A stretch of DNA of 23,770 nucleotides from Candidatus Muproteobacteria bacterium (GTDB lineage Bacteria > Pseudomonadota > Gammaproteobacteria > Acidiferrobacterales > Sulfurifustaceae): assembly GCA_023266455.1 (NCBI GenBank), contig JAHFQD010000002.1:1-23770 (forward strand), written 5' to 3'. Made by a program: the position numbers and the translations under genes. How positions within the stretch are numbered: the first letter of the stretch is position 1; every line of letters begins with the position of its first letter. Positions 1 to 12,700 of the stretch are shown in pieces. A model generated the notes under the pieces. The model was given only the letters and a program-made list of their open reading frames with translations. It ran no database searches and was not told where the DNA came from.

Positions 1-792
1 GAAATCTTTATTGCCGAGACTGTGTCGCCATAGGTAATAGGGAATATGGCGCGCGTTAAAGTCTCCAATCGACTCGTCGGGGTGCGCTCGTAGAAATGCT
101 ATTTGGTCGAGCGTCGGTATGTCTTCGAGAGCGATATAACCGCCATCTTCCAGGCCGCTAAGGATATTTCTTAAAACAATTTCCCGGATCGGTTCTGGGA
201 AGTGATACAGCAAGTTATTGACGAGAATAAGTTGAAATCCGCCTTCTAGAGCCGACTCGAGTAAATCTTGGTGTATGAAATCGACATGACGACGGAGCGC
301 CGGTATCGGTTGTACGGTGTCATAACCCGTCTCTTCGGCGTTCCAAATAAAGTATTCCCGATAAGGCAGCATTTTTTGAAGCGTTTCCGTGTCGGGCGCG
401 CCATACGACGCGTTGACATCGATTGCCAGCTCTACCATGTCCAGATTCGAGTCGATGCCGATAACGTGGAAGTCGCTCATGCCGTGCCGTAGCGCTGCGG
501 CGGTCAAGCTGAATGCTTCGAGTCCTTCGGCTGATCCGACACTGGCGACGAGGACGGCTTCGCCGTCTTCGATTTCGGTAGCTATCCGCGGCATCAGTTC
601 GCGCGCCGAAAGAACAATATTTTCTTCGCGGAACCAACCGGTAATCGTCAGTCTTCGCTGATTTCGGGCAAAGATTTTTAATAGTTCGTCAGCGTCTGTC
701 TGCGGGTGTTCGCTCTGTAGTTCGACGAATCGTTCCCGGGTTTCGGCGCCCCATGTTTCTTCAACCGCCCGTTCGATATCGGAGAGACGGCT
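1..792 (-). other. CheR-like methyltransferase domain, reaches the window edge (residues 7660-7923)
   Basis: CheR enzymes methylate glutamates of chemoreceptors. Elements follow in family order: helices (DIERAVEETW, ADELLKIFARN), then LTITGWFREE (family: lTinxTxFFRd), the motif I region AVLVASVGSAEGLEAFSLTA (family: sAGCSTGEEPYSLAm), HVIGIDSNLDMVELA (GtDId-x-x-x-L-x-x-A), REYF, LRRHVDFIHQDLLE (family: v-x-F-x-x-xNL), FQLILVNNLLYHFPEP (family: fDlIfcRNVliYF) and LRNILSGLEDGGYIALED (LkpGGyL). The cofactor loop is altered (SVGSAEG for the cysteine and TGEE motif), so activity is uncertain. The chain continues past position 1. The target would be expected to be a glutamate side chain if the family function is kept, which pairs interestingly with the deamidase domain upstream. 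Confidence 0.7.
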
Positions 793-3700
793 CGCGCCAT
801 CATTCTCGTTTTCTGCGCGTCGTCCCGAGATGGGATGTTCTTCCGGTTTATCCGACGCGCCACCAAGCGTTGACCACAGCGGTTCGACGATGCCATTCGC
901 TCGGATAATGACGCCGATGGCGCTGATGCCGGCGATGCCTTTAACGCCTTTAACAGGACGAACCGGCAACCATACTTGATGCGTTTCATTCCAATAGACA
1001 AATAAATCGGTGAATTCGTCTTGAGGCAACGCCGCCATCTCGGCGTCACTGAAGGTAATTGGATCAATGGCATCGGAGGAGGTTGTCCATTGACCTTCCA
1101 GGTTTATCCATTGATTGCCCCCAACGAGTAGCGGCGACGGATCGCTATGTGCGACGTGTTCGTGTTTGACTAGCTCGACATATTTACCGTTGCTTCGAGG
1201 ATCCACGACGAATCCTATCGATACGGCGAACTCTAAAAGATTTTCAGAGTCGCTTAGGTCGAAAGTAAGAAATCTTCCTCTTGGCGACAGCCAATTGAAT
1301 ATTTTTCGTAGCCAGACCCGTTGTGAGCCAAGTGGTTCTCCATAGGCGAAGATATTCCACGCGGAGATAATGCGGTCGAAGCTCCCTGCCGGAAAATTAG
1401 CTTGCTGCATAGTGACGCGAAGTAGATGTCCGCTTTCTAGCAGCGCGATCAGATCGGCGTCGAGTTCATCGAGCTTCGCGCCGTCGATTTTTGGCTGCGC
1501 GTGGTATTGCACTAAATCCGGAAGTGCGGGATCGATGCCGACGGCGGTGGTGATGCCGAATCGATGTGCATCTCGTACAAATCGTCCTTTTGGGCCAGTG
1601 GCGATATCTAATATCCGCAAGCCGGGAACGAAGTCGTTCAGAACCGCCGGTGGGATTCTTCTGGGACCGAAGAGTCCAGGTTCGCCATTGTCGTCGGCGA
1701 AGATGCCGCGATTGGTGAGTTCGTACGTCAATTCATCCCGCAGCCAGCGTGCGGATAGTAATTGCGGGTTCCGTTTTTCAATCGGAGTCAGATGTGTGCC
1801 GAGTAGAGGAATATCCGGTACGAGTTCTCCCCATAGCAACGCCGTTATCTCGCTGGAATCTATAGATCGTCCTGTACCAATATCCAGCGGTGTAAGTCGA
1901 GCCGCCGTTATCGAAACCGCGATCTCATGGAATTGAACGCCAAGGTTTTCGAAGTGGCGTCGTGCGATGTCGAGAATGGTTCGTTCATCGAAATGGCTGA
2001 CGCGCACGACATGATCACCGCCGTCAATCGCGGTGGTCATGTCCACCAGCATTCGATGTCGGATGACGGCGTTATTGCCGCTTCTCGGCACATACATCAC
2101 CGGTTCCAACCTAACACGCGCGTGGAATCTCGAATCTCCCACGACAACGAGTGAGATCCGTGTCGCGCTTTGCGCTTGGATTTCAACCGTGCCGTCGATG
2201 GTATGAATCGGGAAAGTCCCGTGCAAAGAATAAGGCTCTCTCCCTGCGGAAGCGTCGTTAGTGATGCGATCCGAGACGCGATTGGTGGGCAGATCCCCGG
2301 AGCGTCCGGATTCGGCGTGGTCATCATCATCTCGACCGGGCGTGTCTTTACCTGGGGAGTCGCCGTTGACGCTATTGGTGGCGTTGAGATTGTTTTCCGC
2401 AGTTACCTGGTGTCGATCGTCGCCGGTTCCGCCAATCGTGCGATCGTTCGACGAGGTGAGCGTAAGGCGCTGAGTCGTCGTGCCGTTGAACTCGCCAGCG
2501 GCGGCGCCGGTTTGCGGAGTGGGGTTGTTCGTCGCGCCGACGGAAACGGATTCGCTCGCATCGCCTTTACCGCGTCCACCGGTGGAACGTGCCCCGGGGC
2601 CGGTTTTGCCGCGTTGATTCGGAGGGCGCAGGGCGACCGCGCGAGGCTTTGTTCGACGATCGCGGCCGGTGCGCATGGTTTTGGCGCGCGCCGCTAATGC
2701 TTCGGCGATGGCTTGATCGGCTTGAAGATTATTTAATGCGCTCAGACGGATCTGGTTCGCCAGCGCAGAATCCATTGTGTCTGCGAAAGCGATGTCGCGC
2801 ATGGCGCCGCAGCCGATTTCGTGCATGGTCTGCGCGAGGAATTGCCCCGCGCGCGCAACTGACATGTCGCCGAGTTCGAAGGCGGAGACGAAAAGGCCAT
2901 CGCCTGCTTCGTGCAATTGCAGACGTGTGCCGGGCGCGTCGGGCGTCGTGGCAACGATATCCGAGCCGACGAGCAGTTCGATGTGCGAGAACGGAGACGT
3001 ATCGAGTGTTGCATGGTCAATACGGTTATTCGTGTCGCGCGGCGCGGAAGAATCAACTTTGTCTGACGGCGCACGGTCGTCGTCGGCACTCCGCGAGTCA
3101 TGTTCCGATTGCTGTCCCTCACGGTTTCCGCCCGACTCGGTGTCGGTTCGCAAGGCGTCGCTACCCGACGGCGGCTTATCGGTCGGGGCTCCATCGTCGT
3201 TCGGATGGCCCCGCGGCGGTACGTCGGCGACGATGATACCGGCGTCGTCACCCAATCTGCCGCTGGCTTCGCGTACCAACTCGATCAATGCATTCGCGGC
3301 TTCCTCTGCGTTAGGAAGACTCGCCGCGCGATTGATCTGCGCGTCATAGTCGGCAAGGGCGTCGGCATTTTGGGCGAGTCGGGCTCTTCTTCTTTCGTAA
3401 GCTTTCCACCAGCCGTCTGTCATTAATAAATAACGCGCGCCTTCTGCTGGCAGTGGCATCACGGGACTGTAGTAATCGTTATTGGTTCGGGTCGGGCCGC
3501 GGTCGATCTTGTTGGAGAGATCGCCGTCGGGTGTTTCTTGCGTGGGGATAGTGCTGACGTGTTGCAGACCATCGCTTGTGACTTCATACATGCGCGAGTT
3601 GCCGATCTGCACGGCCATCCATTCGCCGCTTTGAGGGTCGATGCAAAGCGCCAGGAAGGTCGTCGCCGAGAGCATGTCTAGCGGCTCTTCCAACTCCTCG

Positions 3701-6700
3701 TTTTTTTGCTGCATAACGGCGCGTTTCGCGGCATCGACTGCCTCTCGCGCCGCCTGCGGCATCGAGTGGCCCTCGGCGCGCAACACTATATAAGTATCTC
3801 CAGCCATCATCGCTACTAACGCGCTGGTCTCGCCGCCATCCAACTGCCCACCGACACCGTCGGTAATGATGAGGATTTGACCATCGGTGTATACGGAATC
3901 TTCCGTCTCGGCGTGGTGATATCCAGAAGGTTCGGTGACGGCGGCGAAGGAGATCGGGCTGATCGCTAATGCGTTTCTGTCGGCGGCGGACGGGCGCACG
4001 GTCACCGGTCGCTCGATCGCGCCCGACAATTCATCTACGAGATTCGCCGGGAACGCGGAATTGTTAATGATGATTTCCGTAATGCTCGGGTCGTCGATAA
4101 CGTCCGCAATAATTTCCTGAACTTGCTCGTCGAATGAAATCTGATTCGGATCGATCGCTTCGACGACATAACTCGTCCCGTGTCGTTCGCCGATGCGGGT
4201 GGGTATTACTTCCGCCATAAGATCGGGAGCGGTTGCCAGTCGAATGCGGAATGTCGCGATAATGGCCGATTCGATCGGCTTGCCGTTGGTATGGCGGTAG
4301 AACTGATCCGATTCCGGCGTGAAGGCAGAGGGGTCGTAGATACTGATAACCGGCTGCGACGACGGACTGCCGGTGTCGGGATTGGTCAGCGCGTATTCGA
4401 ACGGCGTGGTTTCGCCGTAGCCTAATAGTGCTCGGTATTCTGTCAGTGTTTGCGCGAAGAGACTGTCTTCGCCACCGGTTGCTGTGCTGGCGTCGTAACC
4501 CGAGACCAAGAGATTTTCGTCGTATACACCCAGTTCTCTAAGCCTGGTTTCGATAACCTCAAGTAATTCTTCGTTATCTAGAAAATCTTCCTCTTCCGAT
4601 AAATAGAATTCGCGAGGTGCAGATTGTCGTCTCGCGGCGGCGGCGACACGTTCCTCGATGGGTTGATAGCGATACCTCGCTGCCACCGCATCGTCGGTAA
4701 ATGTTATTTCTCCCCTAGCGCCGCGCGCGATCTCCCGCGCGATAATCTCGACGTCCGATAGAATCGTATCGTCGATGGAAAGGTCGGATCGAATCTGGAC
4801 CGATACGGAATAACCGCCATCATCTGTTCGTCTTACTTCTAGCAGCGCGAATTCCAGAATCTCGTGTTGGTCCGCATTGTGTATCGGCGTATCGCTGTCG
4901 GGATCGTTTCTTACTCCATAGGTTCGCGTTTCTCCCGGAGCGAGCTGTGCCAAGTCAGCGATCAATTCCGATGCGGCAATAGGTGCTTGTGCGTTATCGA
5001 CGGCGCCGCCGGCAACAGTAGGTAGCGTCCCGTCGTCGGGTCGAGCACGAATTGCCAAAGCGACATATCTATCAAGCGCTCTAATAAGCTGAACCCGTTC
5101 TGTACCGGTCGCGCGCGTGCCTTCTATCCAGAAATCGCCGATATCCGTGGGCAGCGACTCGCCTGCCCGGAATCCACGGGCAAGCACGATGATCCTGTGG
5201 TCAGCTGTATCGGTTAATCGATAGCCGATGTTATTCGGAAGAAGCTCAATAGCGGCGAGGTGGGTAGGATCGAACGCCGCTAGAGACGATCCGACAAGAG
5301 CACCGTTTGTCGGAGTGGTGATCACACTGCTCGCTCTTCTTGCAAGCTCGACGCGAAGCTCGGCCAACACCTCCGTCAGAAATTCCTGTTCATTCGACGG
5401 ACGCCGTTTTTGTCCATAGATGTAACCCATCGAGTCGTGCAATGCGACGCGCGGTTCCGAGGTGGCGATGTTGTAAAACAGGAATTCGGGATCGTATAGC
5501 GAAACGCCGCTGTCGAGCAGGGCGATGACCGCTTCGATATCGCGTGCGCTTTGTTCGGTCATCGACGCTAGCAATTCGAGCTTTCTTAACGGGTCGCTCC
5601 ATACTTTGCGCGACAGCAGCGTTCGGTATAGATCGTAGATAACATGTGGCGTGCCATCCGGCCCATAGAACACATCCGACATCTCGGTTGTGTGCACGCC
5701 GAATTGCCGCAGCTGTTGACCCGTCCAACGCTCTTGAGCCAATAAAACGGCAGCCAGCAGTTTCGTGAAATTTAATTGGGTCTGAGGAGTAGTGATCGCT
5801 TTATTGGCGCCGAACTGGCGTACCTCTTTTACTTTGCCGCTGCGATCGATTCCGAGCGATCGTTGATTCAACCAACGATAGAACGGTACTTCGACTTCGG
5901 TGCCATCGCCATCGAGGTATACGAGACGGCCGTGGTTGTCGGCGCCGAGATGAGGTCCAAAGGCGATGTTCTCGAATGCCACGCCCGCGGGCGGTTCCCA
6001 AAGTCGTAGTGCAGGGCCTGGCGGCCGTTTTGGAAATCCCTCGTCGTCTAGCTCGCCGCGGGCGGCTGAGATTGCTCTGTCGAGTAGCAGGGTATCCGCT
6101 GGGCCGAGCGGTTGATTTTCAAGAAATTCGGAACCGCCCGGGACCCATCGGAAACCAAGCGCGAGTTGTCCGTGGACGTCGACATTCAGTGTGAAGTAAT
6201 TTGAATTAATACCAGTGCGAATGAGCGCATCGCGCATGGCGAGGAGCTCGACGATATCGCTTTCTTCAGCCATCTCTCGAAGATCGATGGGAATTTCAAT
6301 GGGATTATTCCAGCAGTAGGCAAAGGGTTCTATGACGATACCGATGTTTCGCCCAACTCGGATCGGACCGATTGGCCGCTGTACCCGCACGCCGAGTTCG
6401 GCGAGTCGATCGGCTAAGCGATTGAACTGGGCGATATCGCGCGTGAGGTTGAGGCATGACACAACATCGAAGTCGTTCGAACTGAGAATGAGCCCTTTCC
6501 CTTCGAAAGTACGGATAGTGAACGGTGTGCTGCTATAGGCCGACGAAAATACTATCGGTCCAAGCATCCCTTGTACCGGGACAAGCCACGGCGCATCGTC
6601 CGCATCGATCCAAATAAGATTGAGTTGATGCGCGATGAGTTGACCGGTCGAGACGATATCCGTGCCAGGGAGCGGCAACAGCAAGTCTAGTTTCGCGGGG

Positions 6701-9700
6701 TCGAAGGGCGCATTTGACGGCGCCGCTTCTGTAGCGAGTATCTCTTTGTTTCGAGCGAGAGCAGCGTCTGATAGTCGAGCCCTATCGAATCTGAAACGGC
6801 GCACATGAGGGGGAGCGGCGCTGAGGGGTCTATAACCGGTTTCACCCCTTATCGATATAAACGCCATCCTGTCGGACCGTTGTACGACGAATGTACTGTA
6901 TTTCGACACAAGTATGTCGCCGACTTCATACGGCTGATCGACGGAAAGTTCCATCGCATGACCTTGATCGAGCGCGGCAAGTATTTGTTGTCCGATCGCA
7001 CGACCGACGCCGAGGTCGAAGGCTCTTATGACGCTGGCTATATACTCTTTTTCGAAGTAACGGCGTGTTCTTGGATAACGCAGCGCCGCGAGCAATAAAT
7101 AATTGACTAACGCAGTAAGATTTTCCGGTGAATAATTTCTGCAGAGCAGGTCCAACATGCCGGCTGAATTTTTAAGCAAGAGATCATTCGGCTCGATGTC
7201 CCCACCGATTTTATCGATAACTTGCCTGGCGAGGGCGTCCATGCCCTCCCCGAATGTCATCCGCGGACCGCGAGGCCTGGGTCGTGGCTCATCGCCGTCG
7301 CCATCGCGTCGATATCCGATGCTGACATCGAGTACCGTTCGAGGTCCACTTCGTTGAATGAAGCTTGCGTGCACGATTTGCAAAGCAGGGTCCAATTCTG
7401 CGAGCACCGGTTCAACCAGCGTGTAGCTGATCAAGTCAGCGAGTGCTCGATGCAGTATGACAGCACCGCCGCAATCGATATAAGCGCGTTCCATCGAAGT
7501 CGTTTCACTGATGACCATTCTCAACAATTGTGTCGGGTCGATCCTCGGCATTTCGCGAAGCGCAGCAAGCAGAATGGGGACAGCGCTTCCAGGTTGCAAA
7601 TTACCAATTTCTAGGCCGACGACATTGACGATATCGAAGGGGCGCGATGTATCACCATGGCTACGCGACATGGTTACGCGCACGAAAGCGCCTCGACCTT
7701 CGAAGGACACCCGCAGATCGTTCTCGTTACCGTCGACGCGTTCGCACAGGAATTCGATTATTCCTTCGTCAGGAATTTCGATCGGGAAGACGGTCGTGTT
7801 CGGGAGACCGTAAGGATTCTGTGTTGCCCAGTAGGCATAGTCGATTTGGCCGGGCGGCAGATCCGACAAACGCGGTAACGTTGCGGCGACTTCGGCGGGT
7901 AGCCAACCGGTTTCAATCTCGTTGATCTCACCGACTTCTCCCATGAACGCATCACGATTACCGAGGATGTATGTCGGCTCGAATCCTCGAGCGATCAATT
8001 CTCTGCCGAGCCCGCGTTCGCGGACGGCTCGCCTGATTTGTACCGCGCGTGTTCGCAGCGTTTCACCGTCTGCGGTTATCGCGAGATCATCGACTAAGCC
8101 ACCACGCGGGCGATAGACGAGTTGGATTCCAGGTGTGCTCGCGTCTACGCCAAGGTGATTCAATATCTCATCGAGCGCGGCGCGAAGGGTGAAATCGCCG
8201 TGTAGTACCGCGTTGCCGTCCACCGCGCGTTCGCCCATTGTTCTGGGTGACGTTTGAAATTCGAGCGTCACGACATCGCCGTTTCGCGTACCGCTGGCGC
8301 GGCTGTACGCATCGGCTTCCGGGTTGGGGCGGAAACTGATTTCGTAAAAATTTTCTCCGGCGCGACGATAAGGGCTCAACGCCGGGCGGATCAGCGGATG
8401 ACGGAGCGCCGCTTCCATTCTCTCCAATAGACCCGCGGCAATTTCTGTAGTCGCTGTCGTATCGGCTGTCGCTCTTTCCAGTCTCGCCAACGATATAAAT
8501 CGTTCGGCCGCATCGATTAAGCCGCGCGCGGTATCGAGCGCGACAATTCTTTGCTCCAGCTCGATCCGATCAGTGCTATGGCGATTCGGGAATACACCCG
8601 ATTCATCGTTGCCTAACATGGCTTCATCCAGCCGCGCCAATTCCGCATGCGCTTGACTCAGCTGCGTCTCGACAAGGTCGATAATCCCCGGGAGGCGACT
8701 CTCCATAATGTCTAGGAATTGATCGGCGATGATCCCATCGATCATCCTATTGACCGCTGCCTCGTCGTTGCCAAGCCGCGCACGCAGCAGTGTTTCTTCA
8801 CCAATATTCGCGGTGACGCGATTCACGATCTCTGTTTCGTCGCGATAAGTGCGCGTCCGGCGTCCGGTCAACAGTTGCGCGATATGGTTCGCACCGCCTT
8901 CGAATACGATGCCTTCTAAATTCAATTCCGGCATCGATTCACGCAATTCCGCCGCGCGGCGTCGAACGTGTTCCCGCAACCCATCCGGCGAGCGCAGATG
9001 ATCTAACTCGTGCGTCATCATCGCGACGAGATTGCGTAACCCACGGCGCATGTAGATGTGGCCGTTGCGGGTGAACGCGCGCGGAATGTGGTCTGGATCG
9101 CCGCCGTTGCGGATCCAGTCTTCTTCAAGTTGCCGGCGATTTAAGAACGAGACTTGATCCGGACTCAGCGGGTCGGCGTTGCCTAAGAATTCGCGGAAGC
9201 GTGCGCGCATCGCCCGATCGACCGCGCGTACGGTTCGCCCGAATCCAAATCGCAGCAACCGCAGCGTTTGCCACGGCGGCAAACGCGGTTTCCCGTCGTC
9301 CTTCGTGCGCGGCTCATCGGGCCATACCGGACGTGGCTTGTCGCCGCCGTCGTTGGGGCTGATATCGTTGTCGCCGCCGCTGTTATCGATTGTATGGACG
9401 ACCCAGACCCCCGGTTCGTCGTAGTAGCCTCTATCGCCGACGAACCGAACTGGTGCCAGCGCACCAGCGATAATAACGTCTCCGTTCGGGTCGGCGGTCT
9501 GGAGTAAATCGCTCCGGCCGGTGAACTTGGACCACTGTTCGACGGTGCCGTCCATACCCATAGAGCGTGGAGCAATGGCGACTATTCTTCCCCCGGCCTT
9601 AATATGCGTCCGCAACCATGGGTCGCGAGGGTAGCCCCTAACGTCCCGGGTCGCGTCGATATAAGGCGCGTTATCGGGCGTGTCTAAAAACCACGCATGA

Positions 9701-12700
9701 TGTTGATCGCCGCCCGGCTGCGGTTGAATAATATATTCTTCTATTGGAGTTAACGGGTATAGATGTTTCTCGTTTGGACGTACGGGCGCATAAAGTCGGT
9801 CGTACCCCATGCGTCTGGCAGCCGCTTTCATCGCTCCGATCATGAGCGCTGAAACGCCCAAGCCTCGGCTTTGCTCGGCAACTTTTATTGAAAGCGCTGA
9901 AATCGCATTTGCGGAATCACGATCCGCCGGTTTTTGTGTCTCATGAAAAATGCGTGTCGCGCTGGATACAACGTAATCCCATCCGTCTGGTGGCATTTTG
10001 CCGGGCGCTAACGTCTCCAATTGGAACGGGGTGAGAAGCCCGAGAGCTATGACTTGCGTCGGGCCGTCTTCGGCGAAACAAACCAACGTCAGATGCCGCA
10101 TGACTGAGTCGATCGCGTCGATCGCTTGGTCAAGCCATTTGCCGCTCGCATCTAAATCTAGGAAATCCGGGAAACCTGCCGGTACACCTGCCGGTAGGGG
10201 ATGATCCCTAAGGTCCGGTCTTTGCGCCAGCGTTGCGACATTTAACGTGTGTCCAAAGAGAGGATGCGATTCATCGGTGACGACCATGCTGGCCAGATAC
10301 GGACCCTGTTGCCGCGAGGCTCGAATTTCTCGCGGTAACGGGGTATTTCCTACTGGCGGTATGGCGGAGGACCGCACGGCATCGGCGAAGCGCTCTTCGA
10401 TGGGGCGATAGCGATATCGGATCGCTATCGCGTCAGCGGCAAAGTCGGTTTGCGTCGACGCGGACGTTAATATTTCCGCGATCGCGGCGTCCACGTCGGC
10501 GCGCAGCGCTTCATCCACGGTAAGACCGAAAGGGATTCGCGTCGTTGCTAAATACGTTCCGTCTATCGCCCGGGTTATGTCCAATAACAGAAACTCGAGA
10601 ATGGCACGATCGTCGGCGTTGCGCGCCTGCATGTCACTATCCGGATCGTTTCTAACCAGGAAGCTCTGCGTTTCTCTCGGCGACAGCGTTGCGAGATCGG
10701 AGACCAGTTCCGACGCGCTAACCGGCGCTTGCGGATTGTCGACGCCGCCGCCAGCGATTGTCGGTGGCGGTTGATTGTCATCCGCTCGCGGCCTAGACGG
10801 CGCGCTATCCGTCGTCTCATGCGTAACGTGCTGCCATATTTGCAGGTAATGATGCTTCGTATAGGCAGGCTGTTGCGACCTGGAAGTCGTAATCAATTTC
10901 AGACCAAGGGCGGGTATCTTGCTACCTAGAACAGTAGCGGTATTCGGCTCCCGGCATGACGTCACCACGTATCCGCCTACTCTCATCGAGCGCACAACCG
11001 CCCGTAAAAATTCCTGGTCGTTAGCAAGCCGTCCTTCCATGTCCAGCACGAAGACCGAATCCGCTTCGCCCGGATGTGCTTCAGCCCACGGTTGCAAGCC
11101 ACCACTATAAATATCGCTTGGCCTGTAACGTCCAAGCTCAAGCGCAAGTTCCAATTGGTCCGCGTCCGGTTCAATGCCGATTACGCGTGACGGTCCGAGC
11201 GTGCGAATTACATCCGCGTTAATACCATTCCCACCGCCAACGTCTAACACTATCGTGCCAAAATTCGGACGCGTGTCTAATTCAGATAAAGCTCCACGTA
11301 GTTGCTCTCGCAGAATCGAAGTGGGATGCGGTCGCGCTGTTACAGTAGGTCGACGTGCAACATCTGCGGCACGATTGCTATCGGAATCGCCCCCAGTGCT
11401 TGCGGCTTTATTGTCGGTATTGGGTCCGTCAAGCGCTTTACGGACTAGCCCGTGTGGTATGTCTACAGAATGCGCACCGTATCGTGACCAGCCTAGTCGT
11501 TGCGACACGGTGGTCAGCATCTGACGCGCGCTGACGAGGTTACCGGGCGAAGCCGAGGCGACAACGCTGACACCTTCGTTGGGAATCCAGCCGACAGTGC
11601 TATTGCCGCCGACAATCATCGGAATGCCAATGTCTCGGGCGTATTCACCGGACACTTCATAGGCGCCGGCGATCGTCATGACTGCTCTCACGCGTTGGGC
11701 GGTCGCGGGGTCGATGACCCGTTCGCCCGTCCAGGGTGAGATACCGTTATGGGCGAGGAACGCCACCGCTCGCGCCAGTGCGACGGGGTCCATCTCGAGG
11801 TTGTTCAGTAGCTCGTATAGCGCCGCGATATCCGCCGGTTTGGCATCGCCGTAATTACCTCGCGCTTGTAAGAAGCGTCCGAGTACGATGTGGCGCCGAC
11901 CTGTGGGCGAATCGAGACGCCGTCCTGCTTCGGCGAGATCCATCCCTTCGCTGAAATTCACATTGACGGTGTCCGCGAGCGCGCGAATAAACTGCATCAC
12001 CTGTTCCGCGACGTTGGTGCCGTGTACCTGTGCCAAGGCTTCGAGTGTTACCAAGGCGCCGGCGTCTATCAGCGCATTGGGTGGAATGCCGTCCTCAAAG
12101 GGTTTACCGTCATCTTCAACGCCGACTCGTGCGTCGAGCACGTTGAGGCGCTGCGCCAAGACGTAGGTGAACAATTTATAAATGCCATCGATCTTGATTA
12201 GCGCGGGCGCGGTATTAACGTCGAGGTGGGTACTTGCCGACGGATTGTCGATGCCGTGGTAAGTCGACGTGGTGTTCCCAACCGTAGATACGTCGCTGCT
12301 GGCTAGTTCGGTATTGGTATAAGTCGACGCACTGTTGCCAATCGTATATATGCCGCCGTTGGGCAGCACAATCGTCATGTTGTACGACTGAAGCGGTGAT
12401 GGGGTCTGTTCTCTAGCGATTTCGTCGAGGACTTGGCGTACGGCGCTAGGATCTGTTATCAACCTTGTCGGTTGGAAAGGTACGATGACACCTGAAAAAG
12501 CGACGGTGGTGGCATTGCCGGTAGTGGTCATTGTCGGCGCGGTGGTAAGTGTGTATTCCTCGCTACTATGTTGTTGTTCCTCGCCGTGATCCGAATGGCC
12601 GCCCGATTGCGTACCGCTATCGGGCGATCCTGAAGTGTCATCCGAACCGGCGGCGGGGACGTGATACGCCCCGAATCGAGATAAGCCGAGTCGTTGCGAA

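Noticed and set aside
901..960. Possible membrane helix at GIAGISAIGVII.
   Set aside because: The hydrophobic run is only about 12-14 residues, glycine-rich and flanked by Lys and Arg. It is more likely a buried strand or loop.
2589..3236. A 215-codon plus-strand open frame, the longest ATG-initiated one in the window, with others at 1370-1936, 2777-3349 and 15651-16175.
   Set aside because: They lie antisense to the continuous minus-strand frame, their translations are Arg/Ser/Ala-rich without any domain pattern, and the minus-strand frame at the same places encodes recognisable folds. They are shadows of GC-rich coding sequence.
5161..6780. Functional protein kinase domain.
   Set aside because: Only a loose order of strands and helices matches. 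The VAIK lysine, HRD and DFG motifs were looked for and not found.
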